From Deltaproteobacteria bacterium (GTDB lineage: Bacteria > Desulfobacterota > Desulfobacteria > Desulfobacterales > JAFDHS01), in the NCBI GenBank assembly GCA_019308655.1, contig JAFDHS010000092.1, positions 1 through 6,362 on the forward strand: a DNA stretch of 6,362 nt, given 5' to 3'. The position numbers and the translations under genes are program-made. The notes beneath the pieces were generated by a model. It searched no databases and had not been told where the DNA came from. It saw nothing but the letters and a program-made list of their open reading frames with translations. Position 1 is the first letter of the stretch; every line of letters begins with the position of its first letter. Positions 1 through 5,684 of this stretch are shown here, in pieces.

Positions 1-57
1 GCCGTTTCTTCTGACGAGCGGATAACAGGTTTACATTCAAGCAAAGGTGTCTTGTAA
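1..57 (+). CDS. hisB: Imidazoleglycerol-phosphate dehydratase, C-terminal end (partial)
   Basis: Frame 1 is open from the window edge to a TAA at 55-57 and encodes 18 residues ending in HSSKGVL. HisB proteins characteristically end in a (P)S(S/T)KG(V/T)L tail, for example LPSSKGVL in E. coli, and the preceding AVSSDERITGL fits the last helix before that tail. HisB dehydrates imidazole-glycerol phosphate to imidazole-acetol phosphate in cytoplasmic histidine synthesis. The catalytic metal-binding part lies outside the window. The call rests on a short tail only, but hisA 700 bp downstream on the same strand supports it. The stop is 5 nt before the next ATG, so the genes are probably cotranscribed. 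Confidence 0.75.
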   Translation, partial: AVSSDERITGLHSSKGVL

Positions 58-62
58 TTTAA

Positions 63-758
63 ATGCTGATTTTTGATTTCAAAAAAGCTAAAATTTATCA
101 AATTCCATTTTTATCTTTTGCGGTTTTATTCTTTTTATTTTCCTGTAAGCCACATCTTTTAGAGCCGGAAACAGTCCCTGAATTGTCCGGTCTGGAAACG
201 CTTCTGATTTTTCCCTTTAAGGATATGGCTGCCGTATATGGTCAAAATGTTGATGTCAGGTGTCCTTTGTGCGGAAATATGTTTATGACCGGCGAAGTTT
301 CGGTAGAGGCAGAGGATATGATGACGGACTATTTGACCTCTTTAATGCAAGAACGTACGGATTTCAAGATTCTGACTCCTGAACAGGCGAAAGGCATCAT
401 ATCAGGTCTGCCGCCGGAAAATAAAAAGGGGCCTTCTGAAGTGGAAATTATAGTCGCAGCCGGGCGTGCTTTTGATGCTGATGTGGTAATGGTAAGCCAT
501 ATTTATCGTTTCACAGAACGAATCGGAACGTCTTATGCGGTTGATTCTCCCGCTTCAGTTGCTTTTGATATTCATCTTGTCAGAGTATCGGATGGCCGGA
601 TTTTATGGGTTGGCCGTTTTGATGAAACACAACGTCCGTTAACTGAAAATCTTTTTAAGATAGGCGCATTTTTTAAAAGAAAATGGAGATGGATTACCGC
701 CGGGGAAATGGCCGCCTCCGCTCTTGATGATGTGCTGACGATATTTTTGAAACAATGA
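63..758 (+). CDS. Putative lipoprotein with CxxC motif, within the his operon
   Basis: This is a 231-residue protein of unknown function. The N-terminus has a basic stretch (KKAK, residues 7-10), a hydrophobic segment at about 14-27 and a lipobox-like LFSC with Cys28 as the probable lipidated residue, so export and membrane anchoring are expected. The mature part has a short motif CPLCG (Cys67 and Cys70), resembling half a zinc knuckle or a redox CxxC. It continues with an alternating alpha/beta region: the 'ADVVMVSHIYRF' strand at about 139-150, then SPASVAFDIHLVRVSDGRILW at about 162-182. The second segment recalls the fold of TolB-N, CsgG or LpoB-like outer-membrane lipoproteins, in which a strand reports a modifiable 'DGRILW' hairpin. 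That is a fold-level impression, not an assignment. An in-frame TAA at 60-62 fixes ATG 63 as the earliest start. A weak AAAGGTG ribosome site (43-49) lies inside the end of hisB. The stop overlaps the hisA start, so translation is probably coupled. Confidence 0.8.
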   Translation: MLIFDFKKAKIYQIPFLSFAVLFFLFSCKPHLLEPETVPELSGLETLLIFPFKDMAAVYGQNVDVRCPLCGNMFMTGEVSVEAEDMMTDYLTSLMQERTDFKILTPEQAKGIISGLPPENKKGPSEVEIIVAAGRAFDADVVMVSHIYRFTERIGTSYAVDSPASVAFDIHLVRVSDGRILWVGRFDETQRPLTENLFKIGAFFKRKWRWITAGEMAASALDDVLTIFLKQ

Positions 759-1477
759 TAATTATACCTGCAGTTGATATAAAAAATGGTAAATGTGTAC
801 GACTTTTTCAGGGCCGTATGGATGCGGAAACGGTTTTTTCCCATGATCCTGCCGCTATGGCAAAGCGATGGGAGGATGAAGGGGCTGAGATTATTCACGT
901 TGTTGATCTTGATGGGGCCATTGAAAAAAGTCCGCAAAACTTGAATTCAATAGGTGAAATACTCAAGAAGGTTGCTGTGCCCATCCAGGTAGGCGGTGGA
1001 ATCCGGAATATGAAGACAATTGAAATGTTTCTGGAGCTTGGGGTAAAAAGAATTATTATAGGCACGGAAGCGATTAAAAACCCGGTTCTTGTGAAGGAAG
1101 CCTGTAAGGCATTTCCAGATCGGATTATTGTGGGTATTGATGCCCGAAACGGATGGGTGGCGATTGAAGGATGGACTAAAACAACCCGGTTTACAGCCGT
1201 AGATCTGGCAAAAGGATTTGAAGATTGCGGTGTCGCGGCAATCAATTTTACGGATATTCATAGAGATGGTATGCAGACCGGTCCGAATATCGAGGAAACC
1301 CGACGTCTTGCCGAAGCCGTATCCATACCGGTGGTTGCTTCAGGTGGTGTCTCGACAATAGAAGATATAAAAAACCTTCTGCCCCTTCACAAGGTTGGTG
1401 TTATTGGTGTTATATCCGGACGAGCATTATATGATGGCACATTAAATCTCAAAGAAGCGATTAACCTTTCAAAATAA
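755..1477 (+). CDS. hisA: Phosphoribosylformimino-5-aminoimidazole carboxamide ribotide isomerase
   Basis: HisA catalyses the Amadori rearrangement of ProFAR to PRFAR, the fourth step of histidine synthesis, in the cytoplasm. The 240-residue length is normal for the family and the protein appears intact. It is a TIM barrel. The first strand reads IIPAVDIKNGKCVRL with catalytic Asp8, and the second catalytic aspartate is Asp129 in VGIDARNG. The two phosphate-binding loops are VGGGIR (79-84) and ASGGVS (195-200), and the conserved TDIHRDGM is at 166-173. HisF is excluded by length and by the N-terminal IIPAVDIKNG, since HisF normally has a conserved cysteine-bearing start (RIIPCLDV). The ATG overlaps the previous stop as ATGA and lacks a good ribosome site of its own, which points to translational coupling. 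No hisF follows, so this is the last his gene of the cluster here. Confidence 0.97.
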   Translation: MIIIPAVDIKNGKCVRLFQGRMDAETVFSHDPAAMAKRWEDEGAEIIHVVDLDGAIEKSPQNLNSIGEILKKVAVPIQVGGGIRNMKTIEMFLELGVKRIIIGTEAIKNPVLVKEACKAFPDRIIVGIDARNGWVAIEGWTKTTRFTAVDLAKGFEDCGVAAINFTDIHRDGMQTGPNIEETRRLAEAVSIPVVASGGVSTIEDIKNLLPLHKVGVIGVISGRALYDGTLNLKEAINLSK

Positions 1478-1500
1478 TTTATTGATTTTAGAGCTTTGTA

Positions 1501-1524
1501 GAACTTTCCGTTAGGTTCGATTTT
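1501..1524 (+). terminator. Weak candidate terminator after hisA
   Basis: GAACTT (1501-1506) can pair with AGGTTC (1513-1518), including one T-G wobble, around a six-base loop. One GA step follows, then TTTT at 1521-1524. The position 24 nt after the hisA stop suits an operon end. The stem is short and the T tract brief, so this may not terminate efficiently. Confidence 0.25.
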
Positions 1525-1594
1525 AAGGATAACAAAAATTTTAATCACAGGAATATATAGAATATTTCGAGGGTTAAAATATGTCCTTGATGCA

Positions 1595-1680
1595 GAAATC
1601 GGACAAAAGAGGTGGTTATGCAAAGCTCTTCATTATGCCCCCAAACCCGACGTCTGTTTGCAGGCAATGTCCGACATTTC
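1595..1680. repeat. Inverted repeat around a GC-rich island
   Basis: GAAATCGGACA (1595-1605) is matched in inverted orientation by TGTCCGACATTTC (1668-1680), with two extra bases in the right arm and 62 nt between the arms. The right arm itself contains a short perfect palindrome, AATGTC-C-GACATT (1666-1678). The arms lie near the edges of the less AT-rich segment, as the ends of a small degenerate element or a structured transcript might. I see no clear target duplication. The identity as a mobile or repeated element is inference only. Confidence 0.35.
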
Positions 1681-1805
1681 ACTCCGGTCGTCACTTCGTT
1701 TTTATGTCAACCTTATTTTCCTGTCTTGACAAATAGAGATGAGATAACTAATTTTGTTAATTTGCAAAAGGTTATTTCAGATTGAAATGGTTTTTAAAGT
1801 GAACG

Positions 1806-1845
1806 CATAACAAAGCTGCCGATCGCCTTTGCCGGTTGTGTTATG
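1806..1845. repeat. 40-nt imperfect palindrome, weakly attC-like
   Basis: CATAACA (1806-1812) pairs perfectly with TGTTATG (1839-1845). Inside it, an interrupted stem can continue: AA/TT after a one-base bulge, then C-G and GC/GC pairs separated by mismatches. The loop is centred on about 1822-1830. Outer AAC/GTT boxes with an interrupted inner stem recall integron attC sites. The element is shorter than a usual attC (about 57 nt or more), the boxes do not fit the consensus well, and there is no integrase or cassette. It could equally be an operator or part of an RNA hairpin. Confidence 0.35.
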
Positions 1846-1988
1846 TTTTTACCAAGCCATCATTATTTTTTTAATTTTAAAGGCCCTGTTAAATATTTAT
1901 AAATAACCTTATAAAAAAATTATGAACGCAGTCAAGATAAATTAATTATATTTGCACTTAATAAAAGGGATTTTGAGTTCAATTTATT

Positions 1989-2016
1989 TTGTCCGTATTC
2001 CTTAAAAGATTATATT
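1989..2016 (+). promoter_or_regulatory. Candidate sigma-70-type promoter for dnaG-rpoD
   Basis: TTGTCC (1989-1994) is a 4/6 match to TTGACA. A 16-bp spacer separates it from TATATT (2011-2016), a 5/6 match to TATAAT. Transcription would start near 2023, giving a leader of about 50 nt before the dnaG start. The surrounding DNA is so AT-rich that chance matches are likely; it is simply the best pair close to the gene. Confidence 0.35.
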
Positions 2017-2061
2017 TTTTTCTGTCCTTCCGACAATTTTAACCCATTCTTGTTTGGCTAC

Positions 2062-2066
2062 GGAGG
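2062..2066 (+). promoter_or_regulatory. dnaG ribosome binding site that decides the start codon
   Basis: GGAGG directly abuts the ATG at 2067, leaving no spacer, but lies nine bases before an in-frame TTG at 2076. The spacing favours TTG 2076 as the true start. Confidence 0.7.
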
Positions 2067-2075
2067 ATGTTCTTC

Positions 2076-3902
2076 TTGGCGATTTTCGTTCCTGAAGAAA
2101 AAATTTTCGAAATTAAGAATACTGCGGATATTGTAGAGGTGGTTTCGGAAACAGTGCTTTTAAAAAAGACTGGAAAAAATTACCTCGGCCTATGTCCGTT
2201 TCATTCTGAAAAAACCCCTTCATTTACCGTAAACTCTGAAAAACAGATATTTTACTGTTTTGGGTGCGGTGCAGGCGGTAATGTTTTCAGTTTTGTGATG
2301 AAACAGGAAAATCTTTCATTTCCTGAAGCAGCCCATATGCTTGCCAGGCGATATGGCATTGAGGTTCCGACTCAAACCATGTCTCCGCAACAAAAAAAAA
2401 GCATCGGTGAAAGAGATAGCTTGTTTGAAATAAATAAACAGGCGGTGGCTTTTTTTTGTAATGTTCTTTCAAACAGTACCGCCGGGGAAAAAGCAAGAGT
2501 GTATTTGAAAAAACGGGGAATGGCAGAGGATATTGTTAATGGATTCAATCTTGGCTATGCCCCCGTTGGTTGGGATAATCTTGTAAATTTTTTTTCAAAA
2601 AAGAGGATTCCAGAAGTTCTTGTTGAAAAGTCAGGTTTGATTGTTGCCAGGAATAAAAACCATACACAAAGGAAAAACGGTTTTTATGATCGATTCAGAG
2701 ATCGTATAATTTTCCCGGTTTTTGATGTGAGCATGCGGGTGATCGGTTTTGGTGGACGCGTATTAGACGATTCACTGCCAAAATATCTGAATTCTCCCGA
2801 AACACCGCTCTACAATAAAAGTCGTTCCGTTTATGGTCTGCACAAAGCAAAACAGAAATGCAGAGAGACGAATACCGTTTACATTGTCGAAGGATATTTT
2901 GATCTTTTATCTCTTTTTCAGCATGGCATATCCAATGCGGTTGCAACGCTGGGAACATCGCTGACGGTAGAGCATGTTCGGCTTCTTAAAGGATATGCCG
3001 GTCGGTTTGTACTGGTTTATGATTCGGACGAAGCAGGTATAAAGGCTGCGCAGCGCAGTATAGACATTTTTATGAAAGAAGGGGTGGATGTCCGTATTAT
3101 CGTTTTGCCTGAAGGATATGATCCTGATTCATATCTTTTAGAATTCGGATCCGGATCATTTGAAAAAGCTGCCGGCAATGCCTTGGGGGTCATGCCCTTC
3201 CTGATGAAATCCGCTGTAAAAAAGCACGGTTTTTCCATAGAAGGTAAAATCAATATTATGTCGGATTTAAAAGCACCTTTGGCTGCTATCAGTGACAGTG
3301 TGGCAAGATCTTTATATATTAAGAAAGCGGCGGAACTTATCGATATTGATGAAACAGCTGTTTTGGAAAAAATTCGTAATGTCTCTGCTGAAAAAAAAGT
3401 TGCGGGTAAGAAGAGGGTTTCAAATTTTAACGTATCACCAATTCATGGGAAAACAATGCCCTTGAACAGGGGCAATGGGAAAGTTCACCCTGCAAACTGG
3501 AGCCGGCTTGAAAAGCAGATAATTGCGATGATGCTTCAGTTTCCAAAAATATTATATGAAATAAGCAATCGTAATATTCTTGAATATTTCGAAAATGATA
3601 CCTTGAAATCAATAGGGGGGTCGATTTTAAAATATAAGTCCGGAACCGGCAGGCAGGTGTCTGACTTGGTGTCCTTTGTTCAGGATAAGGAACAAAGGCG
3701 TATTATAGCTTCGTTAGCGATTGGGGAGGATTGCTGGGATAATGATGGCTGTATGAAGTTGATTGAACAGTTTGTATATAGCCGAAATCGAAATAAAAAT
3801 AGCTTGTTACAGAAAATAAAAGCAGCGGAAGAGAGTCATGATAATGAACTCCTTTTGAAATTGTTGACGGAAAAACAAATTCAGGCCGGAAAAAAGCGAT
3901 AA
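2076..3902 (+). CDS. dnaG: DNA primase
   Basis: DnaG makes the short RNA primers for replication and works with the DnaB helicase at the fork. From TTG 2076 the protein has 608 residues, a normal length. The N-terminal CHC2 zinc-binding domain has Cys40, His43, Cys61 and Cys64 in LCPFHSEKTPSF and YCFGCG. The polymerase core includes RDRIIFPVFD (208-217), VIGFGGRVLDD and PKYLNSPETPLY. The TOPRIM catalytic region has Glu272 in VEGYFD, Asp316 and Asp318 in YDSDEAG, and PEGYDPDSYL at about 345-354. The C-terminal part (from about 470) is the less conserved helicase-binding domain. An ATG at 2067 would add three residues (MFF) but touches the ribosome site, whereas the TTG start gives MAIFVPEEKIFEIK, which resembles the usual primase N-terminus. 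No lesions are seen. The gene lies 31 nt ahead of rpoD, the classical macromolecular-synthesis pairing. Confidence 0.97.
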   Translation: MAIFVPEEKIFEIKNTADIVEVVSETVLLKKTGKNYLGLCPFHSEKTPSFTVNSEKQIFYCFGCGAGGNVFSFVMKQENLSFPEAAHMLARRYGIEVPTQTMSPQQKKSIGERDSLFEINKQAVAFFCNVLSNSTAGEKARVYLKKRGMAEDIVNGFNLGYAPVGWDNLVNFFSKKRIPEVLVEKSGLIVARNKNHTQRKNGFYDRFRDRIIFPVFDVSMRVIGFGGRVLDDSLPKYLNSPETPLYNKSRSVYGLHKAKQKCRETNTVYIVEGYFDLLSLFQHGISNAVATLGTSLTVEHVRLLKGYAGRFVLVYDSDEAGIKAAQRSIDIFMKEGVDVRIIVLPEGYDPDSYLLEFGSGSFEKAAGNALGVMPFLMKSAVKKHGFSIEGKINIMSDLKAPLAAISDSVARSLYIKKAAELIDIDETAVLEKIRNVSAEKKVAGKKRVSNFNVSPIHGKTMPLNRGNGKVHPANWSRLEKQIIAMMLQFPKILYEISNRNILEYFENDTLKSIGGSILKYKSGTGRQVSDLVSFVQDKEQRRIIASLAIGEDCWDNDGCMKLIEQFVYSRNRNKNSLLQKIKAAEESHDNELLLKLLTEKQIQAGKKR

Positions 3903-3933
3903 ATAGTTTGGAGTTTAGAGGAGGCAAATATTT

Positions 3934-5163
3934 ATGGCAAAAAAATCCGTTATTACGCGGAAAGAACCAAAAGATACTAAAGTAAATCATATCAATAAAA
4001 ATAGTTATAAAGAATTAATCTCAAAAGGGAAAAAAAGGGGTTATCTGACTTATGATGAAATTAATGATATACTTCCCGACGGGATGATGTCGTCAGACCA
4101 GATTGATGAAACGATCATGTTGTTTGATGATTTGAACATTGAGATCGTGGATGAAAATAACAAAAAAATAGGGAAGCCTAATAAAACTACAGTAAAAGTG
4201 ACTGAAATTAGTGACTCGGCAACCGATTTTGGTTCCGTAACCGATCCTGTTAAGATGTATCTCCGTGAAATGGGACTTGTTACGCTTTTGAGCCGGGAAG
4301 AGGAAATCGAGATTGCCAAGAAAATAGAGGCCGGCGAACAGGCAGTATTAAAGGCCATGTTGGAGACTACCTTAGGGGTGGAGAGTATTATTGTACTGGG
4401 GAATGATATCCAAGAGGGATCGCTTCGCCCAAAGCATGTGCTAAGGGATGTGGACGAAGGGGATGCATATGTTGAGGAATCCGACCAGATTGACAACTTT
4501 TTAAATATCCTGTCTTCCATAAAAGCATTTCATAAAGAAAACTGCGGGCATCAGGAAAATGTTTTTAAATCCGATTGTGATCATGATGAACAACGCCGGA
4601 GTCGACGGGCTATAGCACGTGGAAATAATAAAATTTTTGATCTTCTTAAACCGTGGCGTCTTGAAAGTGGAGTGATAGATGGGATTGAAAAAAAAATAAG
4701 GAAACAGATCGACTGGTTTGATTCCATGGATAAATTGATTTGCAAGTGTGCAGATAGATTTAATGTGTCTTCGGCTGATTTTCGGGTCAATTTGACAACT
4801 AAGGATCAGTTTGTGAATTGGGCACCTGGTCGATGTGATCTGGCCGAGGATCAATTGCTTTCACTATTTATAGATTCCAGAAAGATTCAAGATGAATTGG
4901 AGGAGAGGCAATTTGCCATTAAGTCCAGTGCCAGGACTTTGAAAAGGATTATGGCCAGTGTTGAAGAGGGCCGCAGAAGGGCTAAGTTGGCTAAAAGAGA
5001 GTTGATCAAAGCGAATTTGCGTCTGGTGGTCAGCATTGCCAAAAAATATACCAACAGGGGTCTTCAGTTTTTGGATCTGATCCACATGGTGGATAAGGCA
5101 GGCCATAACAAGGGCAATCGCCGATCAGGCAAGAACCATACGTATTCCGGTTCATATGATTGA
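3934..5163 (+). CDS. rpoD: RpoD N-terminal fragment (regions 1.1 to 2.2)
   Basis: This open frame of 409 codons carries region 1.1 at about residues 22-75 (KELISKGKKRGYLTYDEIN and on), region 1.2 at about 102-140 (TDPVKMYLREMG, LSREEEIEIAKKIEAGE), and a long non-conserved region at about 145-340. Region 2.1 and the start of 2.2 are at about 355-383 (ANLRLVVSIAKKYTNRGLQF). Residues 384-409 are out-of-frame translation of region 2.3-2.4 DNA and have no meaning as sigma sequence. The non-conserved region has a Cys/His pattern (C204-x-H206, C215-x-H217). A fragment of this kind would contain part of the core-binding region but could not recognise a -10 or -35 element. Confidence 0.85.
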   Translation: MAKKSVITRKEPKDTKVNHINKNSYKELISKGKKRGYLTYDEINDILPDGMMSSDQIDETIMLFDDLNIEIVDENNKKIGKPNKTTVKVTEISDSATDFGSVTDPVKMYLREMGLVTLLSREEEIEIAKKIEAGEQAVLKAMLETTLGVESIIVLGNDIQEGSLRPKHVLRDVDEGDAYVEESDQIDNFLNILSSIKAFHKENCGHQENVFKSDCDHDEQRRSRRAIARGNNKIFDLLKPWRLESGVIDGIEKKIRKQIDWFDSMDKLICKCADRFNVSSADFRVNLTTKDQFVNWAPGRCDLAEDQLLSLFIDSRKIQDELEERQFAIKSSARTLKRIMASVEEGRRRAKLAKRELIKANLRLVVSIAKKYTNRGLQFLDLIHMVDKAGHNKGNRRSGKNHTYSGSYD

Positions 5164-5632
5164 AACGATAAATAAACTTATCCGTACTTCCAGGTATCTG
5201 GTACAGGAGCTTGGGCGTGAGCCCAGGCCTGAAGAGATTGCCGAAAAAATGGAAATTCCCTTAGACAAGGTACGTAGAGTTTTAAAGATCGCCAGAGAAC
5301 CTATTTCACTGGAAACGCCTATTGGAGAGGAAGAGGATAGTCATCTGGGTGATTTTATAGAAGATAAAAAGTTTATGCTTCCATCCGACGCTGCTATCAA
5401 TATGAATCTTGCCGAACAGACGAGAAAGGTTCTGGCAACTTTAACTCCGCGTGAAGAAAAGGTGTTGCGCATGCGGTTTGGAATAGGGGAAAAGGCGGAC
5501 CATACCCTTGAAGAGGTGGGGCATGATTTTGCCGTAACACGAGAACGTATCAGACAGATAGAGGCTAAGGCGTTGAGAAAACTAAGGCACCCTACAAGGA
5601 GCAAAAAATTGAAAAGTTTTATTGACACATAA
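5084..5632 (+). CDS. rpoD: RpoD C-terminal fragment (regions 2.3 end to 4.2)
   Basis: The conserved reading begins at 5084 with TWWIRQAITRAIADQARTIR (end of 2.3 and region 2.4), followed by IPVHMIETINKL. The first ATG in this frame is at 5156 (the Met of VHM), which gives a 158-residue product. Region 3 follows (RYLVQELGREPRPEEIAEKM, then SLETPIGEEEDSHLGDFIED), and region 4 has LTPREEKVLRMRFGIG and the helix-turn-helix TLEEVGHDFAVTRERIRQIE that reads the -35 box. The C-terminal LRHPTRSKKLKSFI is typical. There is no purine-rich ribosome site before 5156, but ATG 5156 overlaps the stop of the upstream fragment (ATGATTGA), so reinitiation is conceivable. I regard it as the broken-off half of one gene. 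Confidence 0.85.
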   Translation, partial: TWWIRQAITRAIADQARTIRIPVHMIETINKLIRTSRYLVQELGREPRPEEIAEKMEIPLDKVRRVLKIAREPISLETPIGEEEDSHLGDFIEDKKFMLPSDAAINMNLAEQTRKVLATLTPREEKVLRMRFGIGEKADHTLEEVGHDFAVTRERIRQIEAKALRKLRHPTRSKKLKSFIDT

Positions 5633-5635
5633 GAC

Positions 5636-5664
5636 TTGACAAAATAGTTTTCAGCGGCTATTAA
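5636..5664 (+). promoter_or_regulatory. Promoter for the tRNA gene
   Basis: A perfect TTGACA (5636-5641) stands 17 bp ahead of TATTAA (5659-5664), a 4/6 match to the -10. Initiation near 5671 would leave about 14 nt before the mature tRNA end. The -35 box begins three bases after the rpoD stop codon. A second perfect TTGACA at 5622-5627, inside the last rpoD codons, has only TAGTTT (5645-5650) as a -10 at 17 bp. No terminator separates rpoD from the tRNA, so read-through from rpoD is also possible. Confidence 0.65.
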
Positions 5665-5684
5665 TTTCAAGTTGTCTGATTTGC

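Larger units (their letters stand above)
1478..2061. other. Long intergenic region between hisA and dnaG
   Basis: About 580 bp hold no gene I can support. The outer parts are very AT-rich. The middle (about 1590-1735) is visibly richer in GC and contains overlapping small open frames at 1581-1736 (51 codons) and 1618-1785 (55 codons; AGAGG at 1608-1612, five bases before the ATG). Neither product resembles a protein family I know. A perfect TTGACA at 1726-1731 has only a poor -10 (TAATTT, 1749-1754) at 17 bp. ATTTCA-GAT-TGAAAT (1774-1788) is a small perfect hairpin. An imperfect palindrome follows at 1806-1845. No rpsU or yqeY-type gene is present, although these often sit just ahead of dnaG. 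Confidence 0.6.
3934..5632 (+). pseudogene. rpoD: Housekeeping sigma factor RpoD, interrupted by an internal deletion/frameshift
   Basis: RpoD directs RNA polymerase to housekeeping promoters. An excellent ribosome site, AGAGGAGG (3917-3924), lies nine bases before the ATG. The reading frame is normal through residue 383 (LQFLDLI, ending at 5082). After one further base (5083) the conserved reading continues in another frame from 5084 as TWWIRQAITRAIADQ to the stop at 5630-5632. Compared with the nearly invariant sigma-70 sequence between DLI and TWW, 26 codons less one base, i.e. 77 nt, are missing. The lost segment covers most of region 2.2 (beta-prime coiled-coil contact) and the first part of region 2.3 (aromatic residues for -10 melting). 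Restoring it would give about 591 residues, a normal length. Because rpoD is essential, either another intact copy exists or the gap is an assembly or sequencing error. The rest shows no decay, which favours an error or a very recent event. Confidence 0.9.

Noticed and set aside
1387..1623. 78-residue minus-strand frame across the end of hisA
   Set aside because: It overlaps conserved hisA codons antisense and its translation shows no recognisable domain.
1726..1754. Promoter with perfect TTGACA in the hisA-dnaG gap
   Set aside because: The only -10 at suitable spacing is TAATTT (3/6), and the box falls inside the repeat-like island 340 bp from dnaG.
1618..1785. Small plus-strand ORF of 55 codons with an AGAGG ahead of it
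   Set aside because: It has a plausible start signal but overlaps another open frame (1581-1736), has no recognisable sequence, and lies in a repeat-like island; it is kept as a finding and not annotated as a gene.
4050..4520. 156-residue open frame on the minus strand
   Set aside because: It lies wholly antisense to the rpoD coding region, is serine-rich low-complexity translation and shows no family motif or ribosome site.
5080..5163. Programmed ribosomal frameshift joining the two rpoD frames
   Set aside because: A frameshift cannot restore the roughly 26 conserved residues absent between DLI and TWW, and there is no slippery run at the junction.
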